A stretch of 64,000 bases of DNA from Synechococcus sp. PCC 6312. Lineage in GTDB: Bacteria > Cyanobacteriota > Cyanobacteriia > Thermosynechococcales > Thermosynechococcaceae. Made by a program: the position numbers and the translations under genes. Location: NCBI RefSeq assembly GCF_000316685.1, contig NC_019680.1, positions 1,985,501 to 2,049,500 of the forward strand, in the 5' to 3' direction. Shown piece after piece: positions 47,772-57,326 of this stretch; position 1 is the stretch's first letter; every line of letters begins with the position of its first letter. Under the pieces are notes generated by a model. That model saw nothing but the letters and a program-made list of their open reading frames with translations. It had not been told where the DNA came from and searched no databases.

Positions 47772-50146
47772 TCATCGAGTTCCCCCATGCCCATCTCGCG
47801 TAGTGATAACCGCAATCCCACCCGCTGCCAAATCGGATTTGAGTCGGTTCAGTTGTCGGGATAGAGAGTTAGTGGACTTAGGCCAGGCCCGTGATTTGAC
47901 CGTAGTTTCTTCGGTATAGGTCTCTAAACGTTTCAGCAGTTCGGTAGCAGTCCCCGTCAAGCTGCCCCCGCAACCATCAAACTGATAGCCTCAGCCAACG
48001 GGGAAGCCTCTAAAACTACTTGCCGGGATAGTTCACGAGTTTTGTCGAAGATAGTCAGGAAATTTCCTTCGGTGTCAGCGTCAATCCCTAACGCCTGTTC
48101 CGCCGCAATCGCCAATTTGCCGTAGTCAGCCAACCGGGGAAGGTCTTTATCCTCCAGGGTTTCCCGAATTGCTAGGGCCTGGGACAGAATTGTTAGCAAG
48201 GCTCCCAAAATCCCTGGTTTCATGGCTTCTAGCTTGGCTTTGAGCCGTTGCTTTGTAAGCCGTTTAGGCTTATCAATCTCTGGCAACTGCACCATTAAGA
48301 GCCGGTCTGCCAAGTCATCACGGGTTACAACATGATCGATGGCGGTGATAATTTGGGGCCTGGAAAAATCGAAATTAGTTTCACCTTCAGTTTCAAATAG
48401 CGTCCGGGTTGAATGTCCGAATTTAGTGGCCACCCGGCGCCGAATATCGCTTTCAGGTTCTGAAATAAAACTTACATTGTCGTAACACAGGAGCCAACGC
48501 CGTAAACCAGCTACACCAACCTTATGAGCATCGCCAGAAATATGAATTAAGGGAGCCTTGCCAGGGTCAATGGTATTTTTCAGGAACTCGGCTAGAGTCG
48601 TTTTTCCGCTGCCCCGACAGGCCACCAAAAGCAACACGGGATAATCCCCAAGTGGAGTCAAGCAGTACATCCAGAAGGTGACGATAATGACCCATGTCCG
48701 TTTTGCTTCTGGGGTGTCAGAATCCAGACCAAGCAGGGCTTTGAATTTGTTTAGATCACCACCTTTGATGGGAACAGGTAATGGGAGCATGGAGGATGGC
48801 CGCCAGAAGCGAATCGGAGGACGATCCAGCACGCGCCAGCCTTGAGTATCAATCTCAACGGCCTGCCATTGTTCATTCGCTAAATCAATATAGATTTTGC
48901 CTTCATGTTCCCCAACTCGAAGCCATACCTTGTGTTCTGGTCCATCAAAAACCGCAAGACTTTCAAGGGTGGTTCGGGCTGCGGTATAGGCTTCCGAGTT
49001 GAGACATTTACCGTGCAACTCGAATAATTGCCGGGCCAGCCATCGCTTAAATTCCGTTGACCGAAGCCGATAAGTGTGACGGCAATCATTCACGATCACA
49101 TCCGCATAAACCTCATTTTCAGCATCATGAAATAAAAAGGCTTCTGCCTTAACAATCTCAATGATGAGATCTGCCACACCTCGCATTGGGTCAGAACTCG
49201 CCGCTGTCCGTTCCTTTTGCTTTAGAGATTCCAAGGTCAGGTCCAAAGATTTTAGGTTTTCCTGGTAAAAGCCTGACACCCGCAAATCTTCAACAGAGCA
49301 ATGTTTCAAAAACTCAGTTAAGACAGCCTCACGCACAGGAGAAGCTAGTTTTAAGGCCTGCCCGTCTGGATAGCCCCGCTCCTTCAACCAATCAATAAGA
49401 TTTGGGAGAAAGTTAGCGACCCAGGCCAAAACTGGCATGGAGTTTTCACTGACCATAGCCGCCAAATTATCGGCCGTCATCTGGGGGTTGAGATCAAGAT
49501 ACTCATCCAGTCCAACCTTTTTCTGATTCATCGATGGGAAACAACCAATCGGAACGCCGGAAACAAAGCCGGTTCGGACAATACCCGCCGCTACTCCAGA
49601 CTTTTCGATCGCGTCTGAATCCGCAAGAAAAGGGGCCGGTAACTCTAGAAGTTCAGCATTTGGATCAGTTTCGCAATCTTCAGAAGAAAAAAGCCAAATG
49701 CCAAACGTAGAGACTGCTGGGATGCCCCGCAAAGCTGCCTTGGCCACCCCAACCACATCTTCAGTTGTCAAAATAACCTGAATTTCACCATCAGGATTCA
49801 GGATTAGATAGGGATTGTAGAATTTCTCTTTGCAGTTTTTTGGCAACAAATATTTAGGAGTTTTCTTAATTGGCTCCAATTCCTTGGACTGCCGCCATTC
49901 ATTGATTTTTTGAAGGTGATCTGCCTGAGCATAGTCATCAGGGTAGAAATTCCGGGCAATTCCAACTGTCCCGTCTTTTGTGAATGGAAAGAAAATAATC
50001 CCATCAGGACTTGTAGCCAACGGTGGAAATCCGTAAGTTTCGCTCGTGGACTGGTCATAGGTCAGATGACGGATTTCCAGTAGCTCACAGTCTTAAAGAC
50101 TTAAGCCCCGATTGCTCAAATAAGATTGGATTTTTGTCGAGTTCAT
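47772..50146 (-). pseudogene. DNA primase-helicase (D5/DUF3854-type) with an early TAA and a late frameshift
   Basis: The natural start is probably ATG 50146: MNSTKIQSYLSNRGLSL, then TAA (50093-50095), then in the same frame DCELLEIRHLTYDQSTSETYGFPPLATSPDGIIFFPF. The long open part runs to 47957. It has a DUF3854/TOPRIM-like primase N-terminal half and a AAA+ ATPase with Walker A VACRGSGKTT. At a G5 run near 47965 the meaningful frame shifts by one: SLMVAG, then GSLTGTATELLKRLETY...WPKSTNSLSRQLNRL to 47772, the usual winged-helix C-terminus. One extra G would join them. Translation from TTG 50020 could still give a 687-residue product, but it would lack both ends. Confidence 0.7.
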
Positions 50147-50249
50147 TGCCTTTTTTACTCCATGTAATTTGTTAATGAAGTCAAAGGCGATTAAGATTAG
50201 ATTGCGCTTGGGTTTCGCCGCCCTAAATCGCCTTTAACTCAAAATTTTT

Positions 50250-50278
50250 GAAATCCCTGGTTCGCCTCCGGGGATTTC
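50250..50278 (-). terminator. Hairpin between excisionase-like and primase genes
   Basis: GAAATCCC (50250-50257) pairs with GGGATTTC (50271-50278) across 13 nt. Read on the minus strand it begins just after the excisionase-like stop and is followed by AAAAATTTTG, so it is a moderate intrinsic-terminator candidate. Confidence 0.45.
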
Positions 50279-50282
50279 GCTT

Positions 50283-50567
50283 TTAAGCGGCTTTTAGCCC
50301 TCCTTTCCCTTTCCAGGCCTGGTTACTAGGCAGACTTGCTAAATAATTGTCAATAGCGACTTGGTGGGCAGGCCCGCCGCCAGTGGCTAGAAAATCCTCA
50401 ATTAGTGGTAAATTCCAAAGAATCTTGCGCGGGTTGGGGCCTGGAATTCTTACCCAGTGCAGCCCCTCAGCAAAAATTCCTTCGTCACGAAGTTGTTGCA
50501 GCTTGGTTTTCCCTAGAGGAACAACTTTAATTAAATCCGGGGTTGTAACAAATTTTGCTTGCATCAT
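50283..50567 (-). CDS. Excisionase/AlpA-like small DNA-binding protein
   Basis: 94 residues from ATG 50567 (MMQAKFVTTPDLIKVVPLGKTKLQQLRDEGIFAEGLHWVRIPGPNPRKILWNLPLIEDFLAT), a winged-helix DNA-binding layout like Xis/AlpA. The frame remains open to 50774, but that part looks like untranslated leader. Its place between the integrase stub and the primase is where an element's excisionase is expected. Confidence 0.65.
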   Translation of the reverse strand: MMQAKFVTTPDLIKVVPLGKTKLQQLRDEGIFAEGLHWVRIPGPNPRKILWNLPLIEDFLATGGGPAHQVAIDNYLASLPSNQAWKGKGGLKAA

Positions 50568-50808
50568 AGAATAGTCCTGTGATTTATTTGATTGAGCCGG
50601 GGTGATGCCCGGTTTTTTCTTGAGAGGTTGGGTGAACCCGTTAAGGTTTTTGGGGATAACTTTAGGGATTATATGGTAGGTCTTCTCAAAACCTTTTGGC
50701 CTGCTATAACTAGAACTAAACGTTTTTTGCCGATGTATATCGGCTAGGTTTTTCTGCGCATTGCCATGAGTCACCCGCAGTTCTGACTAAGTAGTGTGCA
50801 AAACTTGA

Positions 50809-50976
50809 TCAATTTAGCCATACATCATCTCGCTCAATTTCACTGGCTTTAATTTGGACCATGCCCCTGCCAATTGCATCATCTTTGACACCTAAAGATA
50901 GAGTGTGACGCTTGCCAGAATATTGCCACCGTAACCGTAATAAACCTCGGTGATGCTCAATCGTAACTTTACTCAT
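50809..50976 (-). pseudogene. 5' stub of a tyrosine-recombinase (integrase) gene, right copy
   Basis: 55 residues: MSKVTIEHHRGLLRLRWQYSGKRHTLSLGVKDDAIGRGMVQIKASEIERDDVWLN-stop. It matches the integrase N-terminus also seen at 20034-20261 and ends where core domains should begin. It sits 75 bases inside the right att-type repeat, the normal place for the island integrase. With both copies broken, the island cannot encode its own excision. Confidence 0.75.
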
Positions 50977-51051
50977 GGGAAACCTACGGGGGTAAAAATG
51001 GGGGTAAACTCAACGCCCAAATAACCCTTAAAAGCCTTCTTTCGTTGGCTT

Positions 51052-51174
51052 ATTGACAATAAAAAGCGACCTTTAGAAGTGTCTTAGAACTCCCAAAAGC
51101 CTTACTGTGTCTAGGCTTCCCAACCTATGGAGCTAAGCGGATTCGAACCGCTGACCCCTTCAATGCCATTGAAG
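51052..51174. repeat. Right attachment-type direct repeat
   Basis: About 123 bases matching 20348-20469, covering 75 bases outside the tRNA and the 3' 47 nt of tRNA-Ala. The match ends at GAAG inside the anticodon arm, which places the strand-exchange region at or before the anticodon loop. Confidence 0.85.
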
Positions 51175-51200
51175 TGCTCTACCAACTGAGCTATAGCCCC
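51128..51200 (-). tRNA. tRNA-Ala (anticodon GGC)
   Basis: A complete 73-nt cloverleaf: GGGGCTA acceptor with the G3-U70 alanine identity pair, D arm GCTC/GAGC, anticodon stem CTTCA/TGAAG around ATGGCAT (anticodon GGC), T arm AGCGG-TTCGAAT-CCGCT, and discriminator A. CCA is not encoded. It is the integration target of the island; the 3' half is duplicated at 20423-20469. Confidence 0.95.
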
Positions 51201-51280
51201 TTTTTTGTCAGGATATCATCCTATTCTCAAACTAGGGATTTTGTCAAGATACACTGATAGTTGACCAGGGCAAATGCATA

Positions 51281-52007
51281 CCCAAAGAGGTAAAGATGGG
51301 AATGCCCAAATCAAGACTTTCCCATGACTGCCCTCATCAGACCTACATCCAACTTACCATCGCACTTTCAAGCACTAGGGGAGCCGAGAGCAGCAACCTT
51401 TTTGGAGCACAAGCTGTTGGACATGATTGGGTGACTCCTCTGTGGAGTTATTTGTGGTGCAAATAGCTGAGTAGAGATAGAGGCGGATGGGAAAGCGAAA
51501 GAGTCATGGTTACAGGGACTTCTCGAGTTAGGGAATGGCATCCCCTCTCATGACAGGATTAGCCAAGGGTTTGCCGCCTTTGGGTTCAATCAGTCGCTCA
51601 ACTGAATCTGGGGGAAATTATCACTACTGATGGGAAAACAGCGCGTCACGCCGACAACTGGGGCGGGAAAAAGGAAGCCATACTGACAAGTCAGAAAAAT
51701 CAGATGGTGGGTGGGGGAGCGGGCCATGTCACCCTAGATGCATTGACGAAGCCTGCCGTAGGTGTTGGGAGCACAAACTTTTGCCCAAGCGGTGCGTAGC
51801 CATTGGGGAATTGAGAATCAACGCTATTGGGTCTTGGATGTGGCCTTTAGCAAAGAGCATTCATGCATGCGCAAAGACCATGCCCCTGAAAATGTTGCTT
51901 TGATTCGACATAGAGTTCTTAATCTCTTCCGACAAGATTCCTCGACCCAGGCCGGACTGAAGTCAAAATGACTCAAAGCTGGATGGAGCAATGATTACCT
52001 CTTTGGG
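51281..52007 (+). mobile_element. Decayed ISAs1-type insertion sequence
   Basis: A 13-bp inverted repeat (CCCAAAGAGGTAA at 51281-51293 and TTACCTCTTTGGG at 51995-52007) bounds the remnant. Inside, scattered frames give ISAs1/H-repeat transposase pieces in order: LELGNGIPSHDRISQGFAAFGF (near 51520), TDGKTARHADNWGGKKEA (near 51630) and SHWGIENQRYWVLDVAFSKEHSCMRKDHAPENVALIRHRVLNLFRQ (51762-51971). The frames are interrupted by stops and gaps, so the transposase is dead. It adjoins the tRNA end of the island. Confidence 0.75.
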
Positions 52008-52044
52008 ATACTTGTCACTTGAGTATGCGTTTCCCCTCATTAAA

Positions 52045-52635
52045 TTAGGTTGAAGCTCCCTTCAAGAGTAGATTTAGAGCGCGACGGATGTATTCTGTCC
52101 ATGATTCCGAGGTAGGTTGAAAAACTAATGTATGAAGCATAATCCCGCTCATCATGTCAAAGACTAAACCAGCATCTAAGTCTGCCTGAACCTCATTTCT
52201 GACTTTGGCCCGTTCTAGAACAACTGCAAAGGCTTTCCGACGCGGCTGCATATATTTAGTCCAGTAGATCTGTGCAAACTGAGAATTTTTTGAAGCAGTG
52301 CTAATAATCATGGCAACAGTCTGTCGTCCCAGAGGGCTGAGAGTGATCTGGGCCGCACTGTTAATTAATTCGTCAAGGTCACTCCAGAGATAACCTGTGT
52401 CAGGAATCACAATATCTTGTCGAAGGCTCTCAATCGCATCTGCAACTAATTCCTCCTTGCCACTGTAACGACGATAGATAGTGGTTTTGCCTACACCTGC
52501 ATGAGTCGCGATGGCATCAATACTCATTGCATCAAAGCCAACTTCTGCCAGCAGTTCTATGGTTGCTTTCAGTATCGCTTGATGAGATTGAGTGCTACGA
52601 GGTCTCCCCGGTGATTTTCTATTGATCCTATCCAT
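52045..52635 (-). CDS. TetR/AcrR-family transcriptional regulator
   Basis: 196 residues. The N-terminal HTH is HQAILKATIELLAEVGFDAMSIDAIATHAGVGKTTIYRRYSGKEELVADAI, a textbook TetR domain. The rest is an unspecific helical ligand-binding domain. It diverges from the COQ4-like gene with 70 bases between the starts, so it is the likely repressor of that gene. The ligand is unknown. Confidence 0.88.
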   Translation of the reverse strand: MDRINRKSPGRPRSTQSHQAILKATIELLAEVGFDAMSIDAIATHAGVGKTTIYRRYSGKEELVADAIESLRQDIVIPDTGYLWSDLDELINSAAQITLSPLGRQTVAMIISTASKNSQFAQIYWTKYMQPRRKAFAVVLERAKVRNEVQADLDAGLVFDMMSGIMLHTLVFQPTSESWTEYIRRALNLLLKGAST

Positions 52636-52705
52636 ACGTGCTAATATAATTTACGGAACTAAGTCGTATCGTAATTCCATAAAAACGCCACCTCGCCCAT
52701 ACTAC

Positions 52706-53179
52706 ATGGATAGAAATAGCACTCAAACACTTCAGGAAGGTCTGGAAGAATATTATGTCTTCAACCCTCACATCACTCCTCCAAGCAGTCAGCCACCAGA
52801 GTTTGCTAAAATCCTCCTTGCGCACGATGTTAGTCATGTCATTTACGGCTGCGATACAGGAATGTATGACGAACTAAAAATTCTGCCTTTATTCTGGTGG
52901 ACAAGTGATTGCACGTTTCAGCGGTTCTGTGCAATGAGAAATCGAAATACACCTGCTGTGGACGTGATGTACGATGACATGACTAGAGAAAAAGGTGCGT
53001 TTTGGCTTTATGGCGAAGTTCTAAAGATTCTGCCTCTGCTCATTCCAGAATTGATCTCAATCTGGTTCAAAACTCGTAAACGAGAAAAACGAGTTCCCTT
53101 TCTAGAATTTGAGCCTTTGCTTGATCAATCTCTTTTGAACATTCGTCGAGAGTTTGACTTATTACAGTTTATCGAGTAA
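52706..53179 (+). CDS. COQ4-like protein
   Basis: 157 residues from ATG 52706. The zinc motif HDxxHx11E is complete: His40, Asp41, His44 and Glu56 in LAHDVSHVIYGCDTGMYDELKI. COQ4 organises the ubiquinone-synthesis complex and acts on ring C1 in eukaryotes and some bacteria. Cyanobacteria make plastoquinone and phylloquinone, not ubiquinone, so the substrate here is open. It is divergent from and probably controlled by the TetR gene. The frame open to 52592 overlaps the TetR start and is not used. Confidence 0.7.
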   Translation: MDRNSTQTLQEGLEEYYVFNPHITPPSSQPPEFAKILLAHDVSHVIYGCDTGMYDELKILPLFWWTSDCTFQRFCAMRNRNTPAVDVMYDDMTREKGAFWLYGEVLKILPLLIPELISIWFKTRKREKRVPFLEFEPLLDQSLLNIRREFDLLQFIE

Positions 53180-53221
53180 ACAATTTATTTTTTGTTCTAT
53201 CTGCTAGTCAGCGGCCCGATA

Positions 53222-53878
53222 ATGAGAACTGGAATGCTAATGCTCAAAATTTGTGGTCTAACCCAGGCCTTGCAAGCGATAGAAATTGCCAAGTTGGGGG
53301 TAGATGCCCTTGGCTTGATTTGTGTGACCCGTTCCCTCCGCTATATTGACCCGTTCAGAATCCAGGAAATTACCGAAAAATTAGCTGCGTTTCCCAACCT
53401 ATTAACCGTGGGTGTTTTTGCCAATGCGAAACTCGAAACTATTAATAAAACCGTGAATATCTCAGGGATTAACACAATTCAACTCCACGGCCAAGAATCA
53501 CCTGAATTTGTCACCACTCTCAGAACTAAATTCCCCAATCACACGCTAATCAAAGCCTTAGGAGTTAAAGATCAAGCCAGTTTAGACCAGGCCAAAGATT
53601 ATGCCCCATTAGTCGATATTTTGCTCCTTGATGCTTATCATCCCCAACAATTAGGGGGAACTGGCCAGGCCTGGGATTGGAATTTGCTTAAGGACTTTCA
53701 GCCGGGTTGTCCATGGTGGTTGGCGGGGGGCTTAAACCCAGACAATGTTGTTGAAGCAATTAGATTAACTAATCCTGATGGCATTGACCTATCCAGTGGA
53801 GTTGAATTAAGTCCAGGGGTTAAGAACTTAACAAAAGTCCAGGACCTAATTCAAACTTTGCAACCGTTTCGCCCATAA
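53222..53878 (+). CDS. trpF: Phosphoribosylanthranilate isomerase
   Basis: A TIM-barrel isomerase of tryptophan synthesis. It has MLKICGLTQ with the catalytic Cys, LGVDALGLICVTRSLRYI, GVFANA, IQLHG, and LLLDAYHPQQLGGTGQAWDW with the catalytic Asp and phosphate loop, then LAGGLNPDNV and GIDLSSGVE. Several in-frame ATGs lie at the start (53222, 53234 and 53240); the family usually begins near MLKICG (53240). The 3' end overlaps the convergent membrane-protein gene by 33 bases. Confidence 0.93.
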   Translation: MRTGMLMLKICGLTQALQAIEIAKLGVDALGLICVTRSLRYIDPFRIQEITEKLAAFPNLLTVGVFANAKLETINKTVNISGINTIQLHGQESPEFVTTLRTKFPNHTLIKALGVKDQASLDQAKDYAPLVDILLLDAYHPQQLGGTGQAWDWNLLKDFQPGCPWWLAGGLNPDNVVEAIRLTNPDGIDLSSGVELSPGVKNLTKVQDLIQTLQPFRP

Positions 53879-54259
53879 CCAAGGCATCAAAGCATAAACT
53901 AAAAGTAACAGATAATAGACAGTCCCAGAAATAGGATCTCGTGCCAATAGGGCCTGGGTGATGCTCATGCCTCGTAAGCCAATCCCAACTGCAACTTCAG
54001 CCGCCAATAAACAGGCCAATGCTAAAATGCCAACCCCTAAATAGCCAAGATTCTCATTTGCTTTGAGTTCTCTTGAGGTCGTTTTCACAATCCATTGAGC
54101 AGATAGAATAATCACCATTAACATGAACGGCATTTCTAACAACTCAGCCCAGCGATTTCCTAACCAAGGCACAAGCCAGATTGTTCTCACAATGCCCAAG
54201 CCAAACCCAGCCCCAAACACCAGGCCAAAGTAGAGTATCCCCATCTTGAGTCCGACCAC
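53846..54259 (-). CDS. Four-TM membrane protein, unknown
   Basis: 137 residues with four hydrophobic segments (LYFGLVFGAGFGLGIVRTIWLVP, LLEMPFMLMVIILSAQWI, LGYLGVGILALACLLAAEVAVGIGL, VYYLLLLVYALMPWLWA). Similar short membrane proteins of unknown function occur widely in bacteria. No domain is recognised. The stop lies inside the end of trpF on the opposite strand. Confidence 0.65.
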   Translation of the reverse strand: MVGLKMGILYFGLVFGAGFGLGIVRTIWLVPWLGNRWAELLEMPFMLMVIILSAQWIVKTTSRELKANENLGYLGVGILALACLLAAEVAVGIGLRGMSITQALLARDPISGTVYYLLLLVYALMPWLWAKRLQSLN

Positions 54260-54445
54260 TCCCGCCCCCTTCGCAAATTCATGGCGTTATGTATCAAAAG
54301 TCTAAGTTAAATGGCTTGGGCTTAACATAATTTTGAAAATTGATTGCTAGAAAAATTGTGCTAGTTTAAGGGCATTAACTGGGATGAGAGTGAATACCCG
54401 GCCTGGTTAAGGAATGTTTTCATCTGAATTAAGGAATAGTTAATT

Positions 54446-56908
54446 ATGTCTTCCCTCACCCATCTCTGTCCCGATCTGCAAAACACGGTTGATCAATTCC
54501 TGCAACTGATTCACCAAGAGCCAACCCTACAAACTCTTGATACGACCCAGGCCAGAACCTCCCTCGGTAAAGCAGTTTCCCCCACATTTCAAATTGTCTT
54601 TGCCGGGGCTTTCAGTGCTGGGAAATCTATGCTCATTAATGCCTTGCTAGAACGAGAACTTCTTTATAGTGCCGAGGGCCATGCTACCGGAACTGAATGC
54701 TTAATCGCCTATGCCGAACCTCAACTGGAGCGAGTTGTTTTAACATTCCTCAGTGAAGCGGAAATTCGGGAGCAGGTTTTAATCTTAGTCAACCGCCTCA
54801 AGTTGCCAGCCACCATTCACCTTAACGATCCCAGTGCTGTCCAAACTCTCCAAAAACAAGCCCAAGCTATCATCCAACAGGAAGGGGGGGAAAGTAAGTC
54901 GGAATTAGCCAAACAGGCCAGTGCCTTAAATTACCTATTGGCCGGATTCATGCACAATCGGGAGCGGATCCATACCCAAAATAACAATACCTTTTCAATG
55001 GAGCAGTTTAATTTTGCCAATATCCAAGAAGCAGCCAGTTTTGCGCGACGCGGAATTAATAGTGCTGTCTTAAAACGGATTGAATATTACTGTCACCATG
55101 ATTTACTGAAGGATGGCAATGTTTTAGTTGATACGCCAGGAATTGATGCTCCCGTCAAAAAAGATGCAGATCTAGCCTATCAACGCATTGAAAACCCTGA
55201 TACCTCGGCAGTAATTTGTGTTTTAAAAGCAGCGGCATCGGGGGAATTGAGTACCGAAGAAACGGAACTATTAGAGAAAACCCGCAGTAATCAAGGGGTA
55301 CGAGATCGGGTTTTTTATGTCTTTAATCGGATTGACGAAACCTGGTATAACACCCAACTTCGCCTTCGCCTTGAGCAGTTAATGAATGATCAATTCACTG
55401 GCAACTTAAGGATTTATCGTACCAGTGGCCTCTTGGGTTTTTATGGCAGTCAAGTCAGGCGAACGAATGGTACTAATCGGTTTGGCTTAGATAGCATTTT
55501 TGCTGAAAGTGTTAAGAATAGTGGCGGTAATGAAGAAACTCCTCAGTTTGTCTATGCCTTTAATAACTACTGTGCTAACTCTGGAAAATTATTGGGGAAG
55601 GGGTTTAATGTTTATGTGAGTGGTGGTGATACTCCCAATGACAACTATGTGCGGATTTTGACCGAGAATCATGAGCGATTAATTGAGCAATTAGTTAGTG
55701 ATAGTGGTGTCGAAGAGTTTCGCTCTGGAGTAACGCGCTATTTAACTGAAGAAAAACGTCCATTGTTGATGGTTAATTTAGCTGATGACTTGCAACCATT
55801 ATGCATTAGTATTCGTAAGCTATACTTGGATACTTGGCAGCATTTAGAGGCTCAACCTAATGATGTTGTAGCAATGCAGGAGCAAGATTTACGGAAACTC
55901 AATCATGAATTGAAAAAAGCAGGCGATGATTTTCGACTACATATTGAACAGGAACTAAACCAGGCTATTGCCAGTAAAGATAACAAAACCTATGAAAATG
56001 ATTTCCTCAAACTCAGTCAACGCATGGTTAATCGCCTGGATGAGTTATTAGTTAATTTCTCGGTTGCTGATGTTTACCGTAATGCCCAGGCCAGCCACAA
56101 ACGTAATTCCACTGTTCCCATTTTAGGAATTCTGGCGGAAGCGTTTTATTACCTTGCCAATGGCCTGGAAGATACTCTAGTGGAAGCTTCTCAGGAAACA
56201 ATTAACAACTTTTTTGCCAAACTCCAGGAACGAGTACACCAACAACCTTACTATCGAGAACTCTTTCGGATGTTAGGCAATGACGGAGGTATTGAACAAC
56301 GACTCTCCCAAGTCCAGCAAAGTACAATCAATGCCATTACCACGATTGCCAAAAATGAATGTGACAGTTATGTGCGGGAACGTCCAGAATTTTACACGGA
56401 AGATACGGTTTTTATTTGGCAACTTCGACAAGCATTTCAACGGGCCTGTCAACAATCAGATTGTCAAAGTTTAGTGGATGCCGAGCAATCAATTCGAGAT
56501 TTATTAAAGTTAGATTTTGAGCGCAAAGTCCGGGGCACGATTGTTTTTACCTATCGTCAAAAAGTTAACCAAACCATCAACAGTAGTTTACTCGAAGTTT
56601 TGAATAATCAGGCCGAGGCAATTTTGCAACAATATGATCATGCGCGACAGTTTATGGGTAAAACCTTGGCCAAAGAAGCAGAGGAGACTTTGAAGAAAAA
56701 TCAACTCAAGAAAACAGAGCTAGAGCAAAAAATTGAAACCTATAACTCTTCTGTGAACAGTATTAATTCCTGTTTAGAACTCATGGGCCTGGATCGGAAG
56801 AAGTTACCCTTAATCTTGAAATCAGATTTGGTCTTAAACCCTACCACTGTTTATGTTGCTTCGCCTGAATTACCTCCGCTGCCCAACACTGATGCTGTAA
56901 CCCCTTAG
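54446..56908 (+). CDS. Dynamin-like large GTPase
   Basis: 820 residues. GTPase motifs are G1 GAFSAGKS (54-61), a Thr-containing switch (ATGTECLIAY), G3 DTPG (229-232) and G4 NRID (294-297). The rest is long helical stalk, with a predicted membrane-binding hydrophobic stretch around LAEAFYYLANGLEDTLVE (about 560-580) and a terminal coiled coil. Bacterial dynamins remodel or protect membranes, and DynA-type proteins have been linked to phage tolerance. The three small genes that follow (KGK, Uma2, KGK) are closely spaced and co-directional, suggesting an operon. Confidence 0.85.
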   Translation: MSSLTHLCPDLQNTVDQFLQLIHQEPTLQTLDTTQARTSLGKAVSPTFQIVFAGAFSAGKSMLINALLERELLYSAEGHATGTECLIAYAEPQLERVVLTFLSEAEIREQVLILVNRLKLPATIHLNDPSAVQTLQKQAQAIIQQEGGESKSELAKQASALNYLLAGFMHNRERIHTQNNNTFSMEQFNFANIQEAASFARRGINSAVLKRIEYYCHHDLLKDGNVLVDTPGIDAPVKKDADLAYQRIENPDTSAVICVLKAAASGELSTEETELLEKTRSNQGVRDRVFYVFNRIDETWYNTQLRLRLEQLMNDQFTGNLRIYRTSGLLGFYGSQVRRTNGTNRFGLDSIFAESVKNSGGNEETPQFVYAFNNYCANSGKLLGKGFNVYVSGGDTPNDNYVRILTENHERLIEQLVSDSGVEEFRSGVTRYLTEEKRPLLMVNLADDLQPLCISIRKLYLDTWQHLEAQPNDVVAMQEQDLRKLNHELKKAGDDFRLHIEQELNQAIASKDNKTYENDFLKLSQRMVNRLDELLVNFSVADVYRNAQASHKRNSTVPILGILAEAFYYLANGLEDTLVEASQETINNFFAKLQERVHQQPYYRELFRMLGNDGGIEQRLSQVQQSTINAITTIAKNECDSYVRERPEFYTEDTVFIWQLRQAFQRACQQSDCQSLVDAEQSIRDLLKLDFERKVRGTIVFTYRQKVNQTINSSLLEVLNNQAEAILQQYDHARQFMGKTLAKEAEETLKKNQLKKTELEQKIETYNSSVNSINSCLELMGLDRKKLPLILKSDLVLNPTTVYVASPELPPLPNTDAVTP

Positions 56909-56941
56909 TTCTATTAACCCTCTAATTTAGGAGATCAATTT

Positions 56942-57289
56942 ATGGAGTCTGAATTTTGTCCAGTTAATAACGATCTATCTGTTATTTCATTCAAGACTGG
57001 TACTTTTAAGTTAATCGACTTGATTGAGATGCTGACTAAGTTTGGCAAAGATTGGAATTCTTCGATTTCAGAGCAAATTGGTGCACAGGGCAAGGGTAAT
57101 ATTCCTCAAAAGTTTTTATTTGAAGGAGTCGAAGCTGAACTTTTAGAACCAGGACAGTTGAAATGGATTAAAGGGAAAGCACGCATTAAGATTACTCTGG
57201 AATTTGCATCTGATTCTTCATTTCCACCTAAAGTTACTGAATCTTCAATGCTAAATCTTGATGAAATTCGTAAAATGAGTGTTGAGTAG
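56942..57289 (+). CDS. KGK-domain protein 1
   Basis: 115 residues. It ends with LLEPGQLKWIKGKARIKITLEFASD, the KGK signature (WIKGK), then LDEIRKM. It is a paralogue of the 57979-58344 gene, with which it shares the WIKGK-R-KxxLEF block and LDEIRxMxVE end. A GGAG RBS lies 33 bases after the dynamin stop. Function unknown; KGK proteins are mainly cyanobacterial. Confidence 0.75.
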   Translation: MESEFCPVNNDLSVISFKTGTFKLIDLIEMLTKFGKDWNSSISEQIGAQGKGNIPQKFLFEGVEAELLEPGQLKWIKGKARIKITLEFASDSSFPPKVTESSMLNLDEIRKMSVE

Positions 57290-57326
57290 TTGCAGGTTGT
57301 AAATCTATTAGCATATAGGTTGAGTC

